Assembly: GCA_035544675.1 (NCBI GenBank)
Contig: DATKCA010000095.1
Location: 1 to 5,495, forward strand
Direction of reading: 5' to 3'
Source: DATKCA01 sp035544675
Lineage (GTDB): Bacteria; Acidobacteriota; Thermoanaerobaculia; Gp7-AA8
DNA length: 5,495 nt
Position 1 is the stretch's first letter; every line of letters begins with the position of its first letter. Of this stretch, positions 1 to 5,495 are shown one piece after another. Made by a program: the position numbers and the translations under genes. The notes below the pieces were generated by a model. It saw nothing but the letters and a program-made list of their open reading frames with translations, did no database searches and was not told the DNA's origin.

Positions 1-136
1 CCGATCACCCGACACTCGCTCGCTGACCTTCACCGTCACGGACGGCGAAACGCGGACGGGCGAGACTTCGTACTACGTGCGAGTCACGCAAGCCGACGGA
101 CACCAGGCATGGTCGTCGCCAGTGTGGGTGAAGTGA
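1..136 (+). CDS. C-terminal end of a putative secreted PHP-type metallohydrolase (5' end outside window)
   Basis: The reading frame is open from base 2 and stops at TGA 134-136, giving the last 44 residues of a protein that starts before the window. The tail reads ...TSYYVRVTQADGHQAWSSPV followed by WVK. A closing 'YYVRV-QADG-AWSSPIWV' strand is familiar to me from the end of CehA/McbA-like PHP-domain metallohydrolases of environmental bacteria, where it forms part of a C-terminal beta-rich segment. No catalytic residues lie inside the window, so the enzymatic role is inferred from the tail alone. That the frame is coding is well supported by its natural composition and the clean stop. The family name is tentative; another secreted beta-sandwich protein is possible. 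The next feature begins at once in the same frame, which suggests a rearrangement just downstream of this stop. Confidence 0.55.
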   Translation, partial: RSPDTRSLTFTVTDGETRTGETSYYVRVTQADGHQAWSSPVWVK

Positions 137-403
137 GGGACGGTAAAGAGCAGGCCCCGCTCGAGACTCGATGCGTGGTTCACAGGGGGAGTGCAGCGCC
201 TCGTCTGTCTGCCATGGGAAGCCGAGACACGCCTGAAGTGGGCCGAGCTTCTGGCGAATCTGCGTCGAACCGGGCGGGCCATGCCGATCAAAGACAGCTT
301 CATCGCCGCGACGGCGCTCCGGCATGAGCTGACCATGGTGACGCGTAACCGCTCTGACTTCGAGAAGGCGGGGCTTGATGTCATTGACCCATTCGAGTCG
401 TGA
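137..403 (+). pseudogene. Truncated VapC-like PIN-domain toxin (C-terminal half only)
   Basis: Read in the frame of the preceding gene, this stretch gives a VapC-type sequence: a helix with RLDAWF, then LPWEAETRLKWAELLANLRR, the core MPIKDSFIAATALRHELTMV, then TRNRSDFEKAGLDVIDPF and a TGA at 401-403. PIN-domain VapC proteins are RNases of type II toxin-antitoxin systems, about 130-140 residues long, with four conserved acidic residues binding metal. Here the third (D of PIKD) and fourth (D of NRSDF) are present. The N-terminal half with the first Asp (LLDTN region) and the second acidic residue is absent. Recognisable homology starts near 149-167, about 15-30 bases after the upstream stop. 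There is no ATG upstream in frame. A GTG at 191 could open a 70-residue product, but its purine-rich stretch touches the codon, so normal initiation is unlikely. No antitoxin gene is visible. I read it as a deletion remnant that is catalytically dead. Confidence 0.75.
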
Positions 404-445
404 CGCCGGAGATCAAGGCTCGCCCTCCATTGCGCTCTCACACAT

Positions 446-481
446 TCAATACCGCGTATACGCCGCGAAGTTCTCGAGGAC
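446..481 (-). other. In-frame continuation of the propeller gene beyond its TGA stop
   Basis: Reading on in frame after the TGA at 484-482 gives VLENFAAYTRY and a second TGA at 448-446. In TPR/PD40 proteins of this type the C-terminus usually ends in a 'NE-[VL]-W-V-[LM]-E-N-F' strand. Here the annotated protein ends ...GDPENEL, then TGA, then VLENF, so the stop sits exactly at the Trp position (TGG to TGA). This segment is therefore best read as the detached last strand of the propeller gene rather than random intergenic sequence. Sequence shows the frame and residues; the family consensus is from memory. Confidence 0.6.
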
Positions 482-2551
482 TCAGAGCTCGTTCTCCGGA
501 TCGCCCGAGGTGAAGCCGAGGGTTCGTCCATCGGGGGAGAGGCGCATGGCCCAGATCTGCGGCATCGTGATTCCGAGCTTCTCGGACGGACCACCGGCGG
601 CCGGAACGCGGAACAGAGCGACGTTCTGATTGGCCATGGACCAACCCTCCCATCGCCCGAACACGATGTGCTTCCCATCCGGGGTCCAGGCCAGACCGGC
701 CCGGCCGTTGATGTTCGCGCCCTTCCTGCGGACCGGCTCGCGAAGGACATCGCGCGGCTCGCCGCCTGCGGCAGGAATGACCTGGAGCCAGTCCACTTCG
801 TGTTTGATGTCCTGGCTGCGGCGGAACGCCAGCCACCGGCCGTCTGGCGAGACGGCCAGCCCGTTGATCAACTCCCGGCCTGGCGTCTCGAAGACGATCG
901 CGGTGTCGCCGGATTCCATGTCGCGCCGCTTGATCACCCGGTTGCGACCGTTGACGTCGAGGTAGTAAAGAGCCTTTCCGTCCGCAGACCAGACCGGGTA
1001 GAACTGGCGCTCGTCGTTCTTCACAGATTCCAGCTTCTCGACATCGCCGGTCTCGGCGTTGACGAGGAAGAGTCCGGGCTCGCTGAGATAGTGTCCGGCC
1101 ACAGCGATCATCTTCCGGACCGGAGACCATGAAAACCCCTGGAAGTGAGCGGCCACACGCGCCGGAACGGTCCGCTCGCGGCCGCTGGCGAGATCGCGCA
1201 GCACATAAACGTTTTCTCTGGGGCGCATCGGATTCCCGGCGCCGCGCGAGGAGGTGTAGAGGAATTCGCGGCCGTCGTTCGAGAAATTCGGATAGCGATC
1301 GGTCCCGATGGCTTCGCCGATCCGGCGAGGGGCTCCGGCGGGCTTCCCGCCGGCGTCGAGATCGACGAGGTAACCTTCGTGATTCCCGCGCCGGACCTCG
1401 TAATAGAGGGAGCCGTCGTCACTCATGCCGAGCAGTGCGCCCATGCCGATCTGCGAGTCGAGCAGCCGCGGCTCGGAGTCGCGCCCGTCCGGGTGGAAGT
1501 CGACGGCCCAAAGAGCGGGCTCACCGCTGCGCCAGCTGACGAAGACGATTTTCTTTCCGTCCGGGGAAAAGCCGGCCGCCCGATCGTTCGTGCTGTGCGG
1601 GGCAACCACTCGCGGCGTGCCGCCCGCTGCCGGGATCACGAAGACATCGTTCTGGCCAACGCCGCTCCTGGGAGGCACATGAAAAACGACCCAGCGGCCG
1701 TCGGGAGAGAACGATACGGGGTGGGCATGGCGACCCTCGAAGCTGGCCAGGACTCTGAGACGGCCGTCTTCGACCCCGATGATTCCGATCTGGCCGGTCT
1801 TGTCGCGGCGCGTGATGCCGGCCAGGACGTGTCTGCCGTCGGGCGCGAAGTGCCCCGGCTCCACATACTCGACAGACTGTTCGCGGTACAGAGTGCGCGG
1901 AGAGGATCCATCCGTGCCGATCAGCCGGAGATCGACGACCTTCTCCTCGTCATACCAGGTGTAGGCGACCCACTTCCCATCGGGCGAGATGCGGGACGCC
2001 CCGCCGAACTGGGGTGACTGCTCCCACGAGCCCTTGTCGGTGAGGCGCCGGGAGGTTCCCTTTTCCAGGTCGCGGATGGCCATGTCGCCGGTCTCCCAGT
2101 CGACGAACGAGAAGAGGCGCCGATCCCGAGAGACCTCTCCTTCGTTGTCGAGGAGGCGGTCCCAGACCATGCGCGAGGAGCGGGTGCGCGTCCGCTGGGC
2201 CACGGTGGACGGCTGGTCGAGCGAGGCCAGGCGCGCGCGCGCCGTGGCCACGGCACTGCTCTGGTCCCCGAACTCCTGCACGACGCGGAGGTAGGCGCGC
2301 TTTGCCTCCGACCGGCCGAGAGTCTCGTAGGCCCGGCCGATCTGAATCAGCGCCTTCGCCGCCAGCTCGCGATCGCTCCCCGCGGCAGCCACGACCTTCT
2401 CGTACAGAGAGATGGCGCGTTTGAGGTCTCCCGCCGCGCGCTCGGCCACGAGCGCCTGCTGATAGAGGTCGTGCGCCTGGTCCGCGCCGGCGGAAACGGG
2501 CAGCAGGAGCGATGAGATCAGGAGTGCCAGAGGGAGCCGTGCCGATTTCAT
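482..2551 (-). CDS. Exported TPR + PD40/TolB-like beta-propeller protein
   Basis: A 689-residue protein. Residues 1-23 form a Sec signal peptide (basic MKSAR, hydrophobic core, AGA before D24), without a lipobox Cys, so a soluble periplasmic or secreted product is likely. Residues about 24-112 form TPR-like helices (AHDLYQQAL, AISLYEKVVA, ALIQIGRAYETLG, AYLRVVQEFG). From about 145 onward come at least nine PD40 'SPDG' strands, near 189, 236, 282, 329, 424, 522, 568, 623 and 672, plus the divergent SDDG near 377, enough for two propeller domains. Linkers recur as VIPAAGGTPR, VIPAAGGEPR and RVPAAGG. Such propellers resemble TolB and the N-domain of prolyl oligopeptidases, but no peptidase domain follows, so a binding or scaffold role is likelier than catalysis. 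The ATG at 2551 is supported by AGGAG at 2561-2565 with a 9-base spacer and by the signal peptide. The stop replaces an expected Trp near the C-terminus (see findings). The gene lies 107 bases after the response regulator gene on the same strand. The ligand is unknown. Confidence 0.9.
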   Translation of the reverse strand: MKSARLPLALLISSLLLPVSAGADQAHDLYQQALVAERAAGDLKRAISLYEKVVAAAGSDRELAAKALIQIGRAYETLGRSEAKRAYLRVVQEFGDQSSAVATARARLASLDQPSTVAQRTRTRSSRMVWDRLLDNEGEVSRDRRLFSFVDWETGDMAIRDLEKGTSRRLTDKGSWEQSPQFGGASRISPDGKWVAYTWYDEEKVVDLRLIGTDGSSPRTLYREQSVEYVEPGHFAPDGRHVLAGITRRDKTGQIGIIGVEDGRLRVLASFEGRHAHPVSFSPDGRWVVFHVPPRSGVGQNDVFVIPAAGGTPRVVAPHSTNDRAAGFSPDGKKIVFVSWRSGEPALWAVDFHPDGRDSEPRLLDSQIGMGALLGMSDDGSLYYEVRRGNHEGYLVDLDAGGKPAGAPRRIGEAIGTDRYPNFSNDGREFLYTSSRGAGNPMRPRENVYVLRDLASGRERTVPARVAAHFQGFSWSPVRKMIAVAGHYLSEPGLFLVNAETGDVEKLESVKNDERQFYPVWSADGKALYYLDVNGRNRVIKRRDMESGDTAIVFETPGRELINGLAVSPDGRWLAFRRSQDIKHEVDWLQVIPAAGGEPRDVLREPVRRKGANINGRAGLAWTPDGKHIVFGRWEGWSMANQNVALFRVPAAGGPSEKLGITMPQIWAMRLSPDGRTLGFTSGDPENEL

Positions 2552-2601
2552 GATTCGATTCTCCTTCGGCCCCCAACGTACGGCGCCGGCTCGACGGGCT
2601 G

Positions 2602-2611
2602 GTCACGAAAA
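2602..2611 (-). promoter_or_regulatory. Half-site shared with the kinase promoter (TTTTCGTGAC)
   Basis: The minus-strand 10-mer TTTTCGTGAC is identical to the one at 5231-5240 upstream of the kinase gene. In both places GGCGCC follows after exactly 14 bases (2582-2587 here, 5211-5216 there). It lies about 50 bases upstream of the propeller ATG. The second half-site of a direct repeat is not conserved here, so binding may be weak or depend on the full repeat at 2646-2663, whose start is 45 bases away, near four turns at 11 bp. No convincing -10 hexamer follows at the corresponding position. Confidence 0.4.
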
Positions 2612-2645
2612 CGAATTCTTCTTCGCACCTTCATTGAAAAATCTT

Positions 2646-2663
2646 TGTCATGAGAGTGTCATG
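2646..2663 (-). promoter_or_regulatory. Direct repeat, probable OmpR/PhoB-type regulator binding site upstream of the propeller gene
   Basis: On the minus strand the site reads CATGACA-CTCT-CATGACA: two perfect 7-base repeats with start-to-start spacing of 11 bases. Winged-helix OmpR/PhoB regulators bind as tandem dimers to direct repeats with this one-turn period, and the E. coli Pho box (CTGTCAT, 4 bases, CTGTCAT) is very similar. The site overlaps the stop codon of the response regulator gene and lies about 95 bases upstream of the propeller ATG. This suggests the propeller gene has its own regulated promoter inside the gap rather than relying only on read-through. The repeat is seen directly; the protein that binds is inferred. 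Confidence 0.5.
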
Positions 2664-3345
2664 GAACCCAGCGGTATCCGACGCCGTGCACTGTGATCAG
2701 ATGGCGCGGGTTGGCGGGATCGGTCTCCAGCTTGGTCCGCAGCGTGGCCACGTGGTTATCGACGGTCCGCGTCGTGGGATAGCGCTCGTAGCCCCAGACC
2801 TCGTCGAGCAGCTCGTCGCGGCGGACCACCTCTCCCCGTTTGCTGGCCAGGAGGCGAAGCAGTCCGAATTCCTTCGGCGTCATGCGGATCGCTTTTCCGT
2901 TCATGGAGGCCTCGAACCGGCGGAAATCGATGCGCACGTCTTCGTACTCGAGCACGTCGGGGAGAGCGGCGGACGGTTGGGCGCGGCGCAGCAGCGCCCT
3001 CACCCGCGCCAGCAGCTCCCGGATCGAGAATGGCTTGGTGACATAGTCGTCCGCCCCCAGGTCGAGACCGAGGATGCGGTCCGCTTCCTCGCCGCGCGCG
3101 GTCAGCATCAGCACCGGCGTGGTGATCTTCTCCTGCCGGACCTTCCTGCAGATCTCGTAGCCGCTCAGCCGCGGGAGCATCAGGTCGAGGATCACGAGAT
3201 CGGGATGGCTCTCCAGCAGCGAGTGCAATCCCTGTTCGCCGTCCGATGCCGTCAGGACGTCGTACGACTCGCAGCGCAGGTTGTCGGCCAGCCCGCGCAG
3301 GAGAGCAGGATCGTCCTCGATCACCAGAATACGTGCGCTCATCAT
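2659..3345 (-). CDS. OmpR/PhoB-family two-component response regulator
   Basis: A 228-residue cytoplasmic transcription factor of normal family length. The receiver domain spans residues 5-119: acidic pocket E10-D11-D12, phospho-acceptor D54 in LVILDLMLPRLSG, T82 in LMLTARGEE and K104 in DDYVTKPFS. The winged-helix DNA-binding domain spans about 131-228, with RMTPKEFGLLRLL, a recognition helix around TRTVDNHVATLRTKLE, and the closing wing HLITVHGVGYRWVP. All key residues are present, so it should be phosphorylated by the adjacent kinase and bind DNA. The genes overlap by four bases (ATGA), implying translational coupling. Two ATGs are adjacent, at 3345 and 3342; GGAGG at 3347-3351 leaves 1 base to the first and 4 to the second, so the second, giving MSARILVIEDD, may be the true start. 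It resembles PhoB in layout, but nothing nearby links it to phosphate. Likely targets are its own operon and the propeller gene, from the shared upstream repeats. Confidence 0.95.
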   Translation of the reverse strand: MMSARILVIEDDPALLRGLADNLRCESYDVLTASDGEQGLHSLLESHPDLVILDLMLPRLSGYEICRKVRQEKITTPVLMLTARGEEADRILGLDLGADDYVTKPFSIRELLARVRALLRRAQPSAALPDVLEYEDVRIDFRRFEASMNGKAIRMTPKEFGLLRLLASKRGEVVRRDELLDEVWGYERYPTTRTVDNHVATLRTKLETDPANPRHLITVHGVGYRWVP

Positions 3346-5195
3346 TCCTCCATCGGCAGTGCGAGCGAGAAGGTGCTCCCCTTTCCAGGCTCGCTCTCGA
3401 TCGTCACCTGCCCTCCGTGAGCGGTGACGATGTGACTGACGATCGACAACCCCAGACCCGCTCCCGTGGTCCCCCGGGCGTTGGGAGCGCGGTAGTACTT
3501 CTCGAAGATGCGCGGCTGCTCGGCGGGATCGATTCCGATCCCGTGATCGCGGACGGCGATCACGGCGTGACCGTTTTTCCTGGCCAGCGTGAGCCCGATG
3601 CTGCGCGACTGACCCGAGTACTTCATGGCATTGGTGAGGAGATTGAGCACGGCCTGTTCGATCGAGTCCGCGTCCGCCCTGACCGGAGGCAGGTCCTGCT
3701 GGAGGTCGAGCTCGAGGGAGAACCCGTGCTGCCGCACCGAATATTCGATGGCCCGGCTCGCGGACTGGACCACTGCGGCCAGGTCCGCCGGCTCGATGGT
3801 GTACCGCCGCTCACCCCGTTCGATCTTCGAGAACTCCAGGACGTTGTCGAGGAGCCGGCTCAGCCGCTCGCTCTCGTTGACGATGGTATCGAGATACTCA
3901 TCGCGACCCTTGCCGTCCGGCGGCCGGCCCATGCGCAGCGACTCCGCGTACATTCGGATCGCGGCAAGAGGCGTTCGCAGTTCATGGGACACGCTGGAGA
4001 CGAACTGCGCCCGCAGCTCTGTGACCCGTACTTCCCTCTTCACGTCGCGCCACAGCAGCCAGGCCGCCACGAGCGTCGCGGCCAGCACCGCGGCCAGCGA
4101 CGCGGCGATGAACCTGCGCGATACGAGCAGGCGCTGGTCGCCCGCGGATGGCGCTGCCGCGGCATGGAGGTGCAGTCGAAGACCTGGAAACGCTGCTCCG
4201 AGAGCTTCTCCATCGGGTCCCCATCCTCTGGTCAGATGAAAGGCTCCGAGCATCGGATCGTCGCCGCGGATGGCCCGGGTCAGGTCATCGGCCGCGACTG
4301 CGAAAACGACTTCGCCCTGGCGCGAGGGACCGCTGGCGACGAGCCACAGCGGATCGCCAAATGCCGCCCAGCTCCCCGCGGAAGAGCCGTCCGTCGATCG
4401 TGGGACGAGCCGATCGATCTCTCGCTTCAACGCCAGGATCTGCTCGACGGAACGAAGGCGGAGATCCGCGGCGGACAGCAGTGCGCCGGCGCGGCTTGGC
4501 GTGAGAGTACCGGCGGCGCCGCGCAACAGATGAATGGCGGCTGGACTGAGCGCGGGCTCGCGAAGAGCGGTCTCCATGGCATCCAGCGCGACCGTTTCGG
4601 ACCCGCCCAGGACGGTGAGCCGTTGCGCGCCGTACAGCGCGAAGGGAATGCCCTGGTCATCGACGGCGGCGGCTGATGTCCGGGCCAACCGCTCATATTC
4701 GACGCGGGCGTCGTTCTCGCGGCCGAGCTTGAAAAGAACCCTCGCCAGAAGCATTCGCGCCCGCGCCTCATCCTCGGGAAGGCGCGCCAGGCTGAGAGCG
4801 GCGCGGTAGCGGCGGAGCGCTTCGGCAGGACGATGCTCCACCAGCTCCGCGCGCAGCCCGGAATCGATCTGCAGGCCGACAGCGGGCGACGGCTCGACAG
4901 GCGCGCGTTCTTCCCAGGCCGCCACGAATGCGTTTCCCTGGCGCCGGGCCATGAACGAAAGCTCCGGCGTAGCGGGCAAACCGGCCGCGACCTCTAGACG
5001 GACTCCTTCCAGACGCTCGCGAAAACGCCGTCCCACGACCTGAACGAGACGGCTACGCTCCTCCACCACCTGCGCGCGCGCCAGGTCACGTTCCTGCCGG
5101 ATCAGGATCACACTGAGGCCGGTGAGAACGAGAAACGGCAAGCCGATGACGAGCAACGCCAGCGCCGCTCGTCGCCGGTGAGACCCTCTGTTCAT
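3342..5195 (-). CDS. Membrane sensor histidine kinase with large TPR-like extracytoplasmic domain
   Basis: A 617-residue inner-membrane kinase. Residues 11-32 form the first membrane helix after a basic N-terminus, and about 362-383 the second, leaving roughly 330 residues outside the cytoplasm. That sensor region holds TPR-like helices at about 123-172 (AEALRRYRAALSLA, ARMLLARVLFKLGRENDARVEYERLA), more helices to about 262, and a beta-rich, Cache-like stretch near 275-345. No HAMP domain fits between the second helix and the dimerization helix. HisKA (about 392-458) has the phospho-acceptor H404 in SSVSHELRTPL. The ATPase domain (about 500-615) has the N box N522 (LLTNAMKYS), G1 D550-HGIGID, F box IFEKYYRA and G2 GAGLGL at 578-583. 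All catalytic motifs are intact. The stop overlaps the response regulator start, so the two form an operon. The start has no Shine-Dalgarno sequence but lies just after a -10-like TAGAAT, suggesting a near-leaderless mRNA. The signal sensed is unknown. Confidence 0.93.
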   Translation of the reverse strand: MNRGSHRRRAALALLVIGLPFLVLTGLSVILIRQERDLARAQVVEERSRLVQVVGRRFRERLEGVRLEVAAGLPATPELSFMARRQGNAFVAAWEERAPVEPSPAVGLQIDSGLRAELVEHRPAEALRRYRAALSLARLPEDEARARMLLARVLFKLGRENDARVEYERLARTSAAAVDDQGIPFALYGAQRLTVLGGSETVALDAMETALREPALSPAAIHLLRGAAGTLTPSRAGALLSAADLRLRSVEQILALKREIDRLVPRSTDGSSAGSWAAFGDPLWLVASGPSRQGEVVFAVAADDLTRAIRGDDPMLGAFHLTRGWGPDGEALGAAFPGLRLHLHAAAAPSAGDQRLLVSRRFIAASLAAVLAATLVAAWLLWRDVKREVRVTELRAQFVSSVSHELRTPLAAIRMYAESLRMGRPPDGKGRDEYLDTIVNESERLSRLLDNVLEFSKIERGERRYTIEPADLAAVVQSASRAIEYSVRQHGFSLELDLQQDLPPVRADADSIEQAVLNLLTNAMKYSGQSRSIGLTLARKNGHAVIAVRDHGIGIDPAEQPRIFEKYYRAPNARGTTGAGLGLSIVSHIVTAHGGQVTIESEPGKGSTFSLALPMEE

Positions 5196-5204
5196 CGGTT
5201 CTTC

Positions 5205-5247
5205 ATTCTAGGCGCCGCCGCGAAGCGGATGTCACGAAAATGTCTGC
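5205..5247 (-). promoter_or_regulatory. Putative promoter of the kinase-regulator operon with overlapping regulator repeat
   Basis: On the minus strand, a direct repeat GCAGACA-TTTT-CGTGACA (5247 to 5230, 11-base period) is followed by 19 bases and TAGAAT (5210-5205), a 5-of-6 match to the sigma-70 -10 box. GTGACA at 5235-5230 is a 5-of-6 match to the -35 box, but the 19-base spacer is longer than the usual 17, as in activator-dependent promoters. A start site about 6-7 bases after the -10 falls near 5198-5199, only a few bases before the ATG at 5195. The repeat matches the site upstream of the propeller gene and is flanked by a 6-base inverted repeat, CGAAGC at 5221-5226 and GCTTCG at 5247-5252. 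This fits autoregulation. The motif is seen; function is inferred. Confidence 0.5.
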
Positions 5248-5337
5248 TTCGACGCGTCCGTACGTGGTGCGCACGGGGAGCTCAGCATCGCGCCGAGCGC
5301 GTTGACGTGCCGACCAGGTCCGGGAATGGGAACGCGG

Positions 5338-5495
5338 ATGTTATTCTCGATCCTGATGCGATTCGACGAGGTGCTCTCCACGTTCGTCGGTTTCTTCGAG
5401 CGGCAGAACCTGCAATACGCGGTGATCGGCGGCCTGGCCATGCAGGCATTCGGTTACTCGCGATTCACGCGCGACATCGATTTCGTCGCCGAGCG
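5338..5495 (+). CDS. N-terminal part of an AbiEii-like / MNT-type nucleotidyltransferase (3' end outside window)
   Basis: The frame is open to the right edge and encodes ...RFDEVLSTFVGFFERQNLQY, then AVIGGLAMQAFGYSRFTRDI, then DFVAE. The pattern GG-(A)-x(n)-G-x-x-R-x-T-x-D-I-D-F is the signature of Pol-beta-fold nucleotidyltransferases, where GG binds the nucleotide phosphates and the two Asp of DID bind metal. This version is seen in AbiEii/AbiGii-type toxins and related uncharacterised proteins; some members modify tRNA or partner proteins by adding nucleotides. Three in-frame ATGs are candidates, at 5326, 5338 and 5356. The last gives MRFDEVL, a natural start about 21 residues before the YAVIGG strand; 5338 has a weak GGGA upstream; none has a strong ribosome binding site. 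No antitoxin-like gene precedes it in the window, and it is divergent from the kinase. Whether it is a toxin depends on what lies downstream. Confidence 0.75.
   Translation, partial: MLFSILMRFDEVLSTFVGFFERQNLQYAVIGGLAMQAFGYSRFTRDIDFVAE

Noticed and set aside
454..463. GCGTATACGC, a perfect 10-base palindrome between the convergent genes, as a terminator or operator
   Set aside because: There is no loop and no T-run on either side, so it does not fit an intrinsic terminator, and part of it codes for the lost C-terminal strand of the propeller gene.
1145..2017. 290-codon open frame on the plus strand opposite the propeller gene
   Set aside because: Antisense to a well-supported PD40 gene. Its repeated pattern simply mirrors the SPDG repeats on the other strand.
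2633..2662. Sigma-70 promoter for the propeller gene using a half-site (ATGACA) as the -35 box
   Set aside because: The best -10 candidates at 16-18 base spacing match only three or four of six positions, too weak to annotate.
3246..4676. 476-codon open frame on the plus strand opposite the kinase gene
   Set aside because: It lies antisense to a kinase with every catalytic motif intact. Its translation is rich in Arg, Gly and Asp without recognisable motifs, as expected for antisense frames in GC-rich DNA.
2659..5195. Calling the pair PhoB-PhoR because of the Pho-box-like repeats
   Set aside because: The kinase lacks a PAS domain and has a large TPR-like outer domain unlike PhoR, and no phosphate transport genes are in the window. 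The similar repeat is shared by many OmpR-family regulators.
5192..5206. Four-codon open frame (MKNR) just upstream of the kinase, ending in an ATGA overlap with its start
   Set aside because: It has no ribosome binding site, and its ATG overlaps the last bases of the probable -10 box, so it lies upstream of the likely transcription start.
5232..5441. 69-codon minus-strand frame overlapping the nucleotidyltransferase start
   Set aside because: It overlaps the plus-strand frame with the GG/DIDF signature and the probable kinase promoter, and shows no motif of its own.

Overview
The window is a GC-rich bacterial segment. Its centre is a two-component regulatory operon and a secreted beta-propeller protein, all on the minus strand, flanked by fragments of unrelated genes on the plus strand. 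The pairing of an N-terminal TPR segment with PD40/TolB-type propeller repeats, and a histidine kinase with a large extracytoplasmic TPR-like region and an 'HELRTPLAAIRMYAESLRMG' dimerization helix, is typical of Acidobacteriota. This lineage call is an inference from protein style only.

Layout from left to right. At 1-136 (+) lies the last 44 codons of a gene resembling the C-terminus of secreted PHP-type metallohydrolases. At 137-403 (+), in the same frame and directly after that stop, lies an N-terminally truncated VapC/PIN-domain toxin that keeps only the second half of the fold. At 482-2551 (-) is a 689-aa exported TPR + PD40 propeller protein; its stop falls where the family normally has a conserved Trp, and family-like sequence continues in frame beyond it. 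At 2659-3345 (-) is an OmpR/PhoB-family response regulator, and at 3342-5195 (-) its partner histidine kinase, overlapping by ATGA. From about 5338 to the right edge (+) is the start of an AbiEii-like nucleotidyltransferase, divergent from the kinase.

How the genes may work together. Transcription runs kinase, regulator, then propeller gene. The kinase-regulator operon and the propeller gene share upstream DNA: direct repeats of a GACA half-site at 11-bp spacing (on the minus strand CATGACA-n4-CATGACA and GCAGACA-n4-CGTGACA), and an identical TTTTCGTGAC-N14-GGCGCC arrangement. The simplest reading is autoregulation by this regulator plus direct control of the propeller gene. The kinase and the exported propeller protein both carry TPR-like helices outside the cytoplasm, so the propeller protein may also be a signalling partner, but that step is speculative.

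No tRNA, rRNA, CRISPR array or insertion sequence was recognised. No stretch longer than 300 bases lacks a gene.
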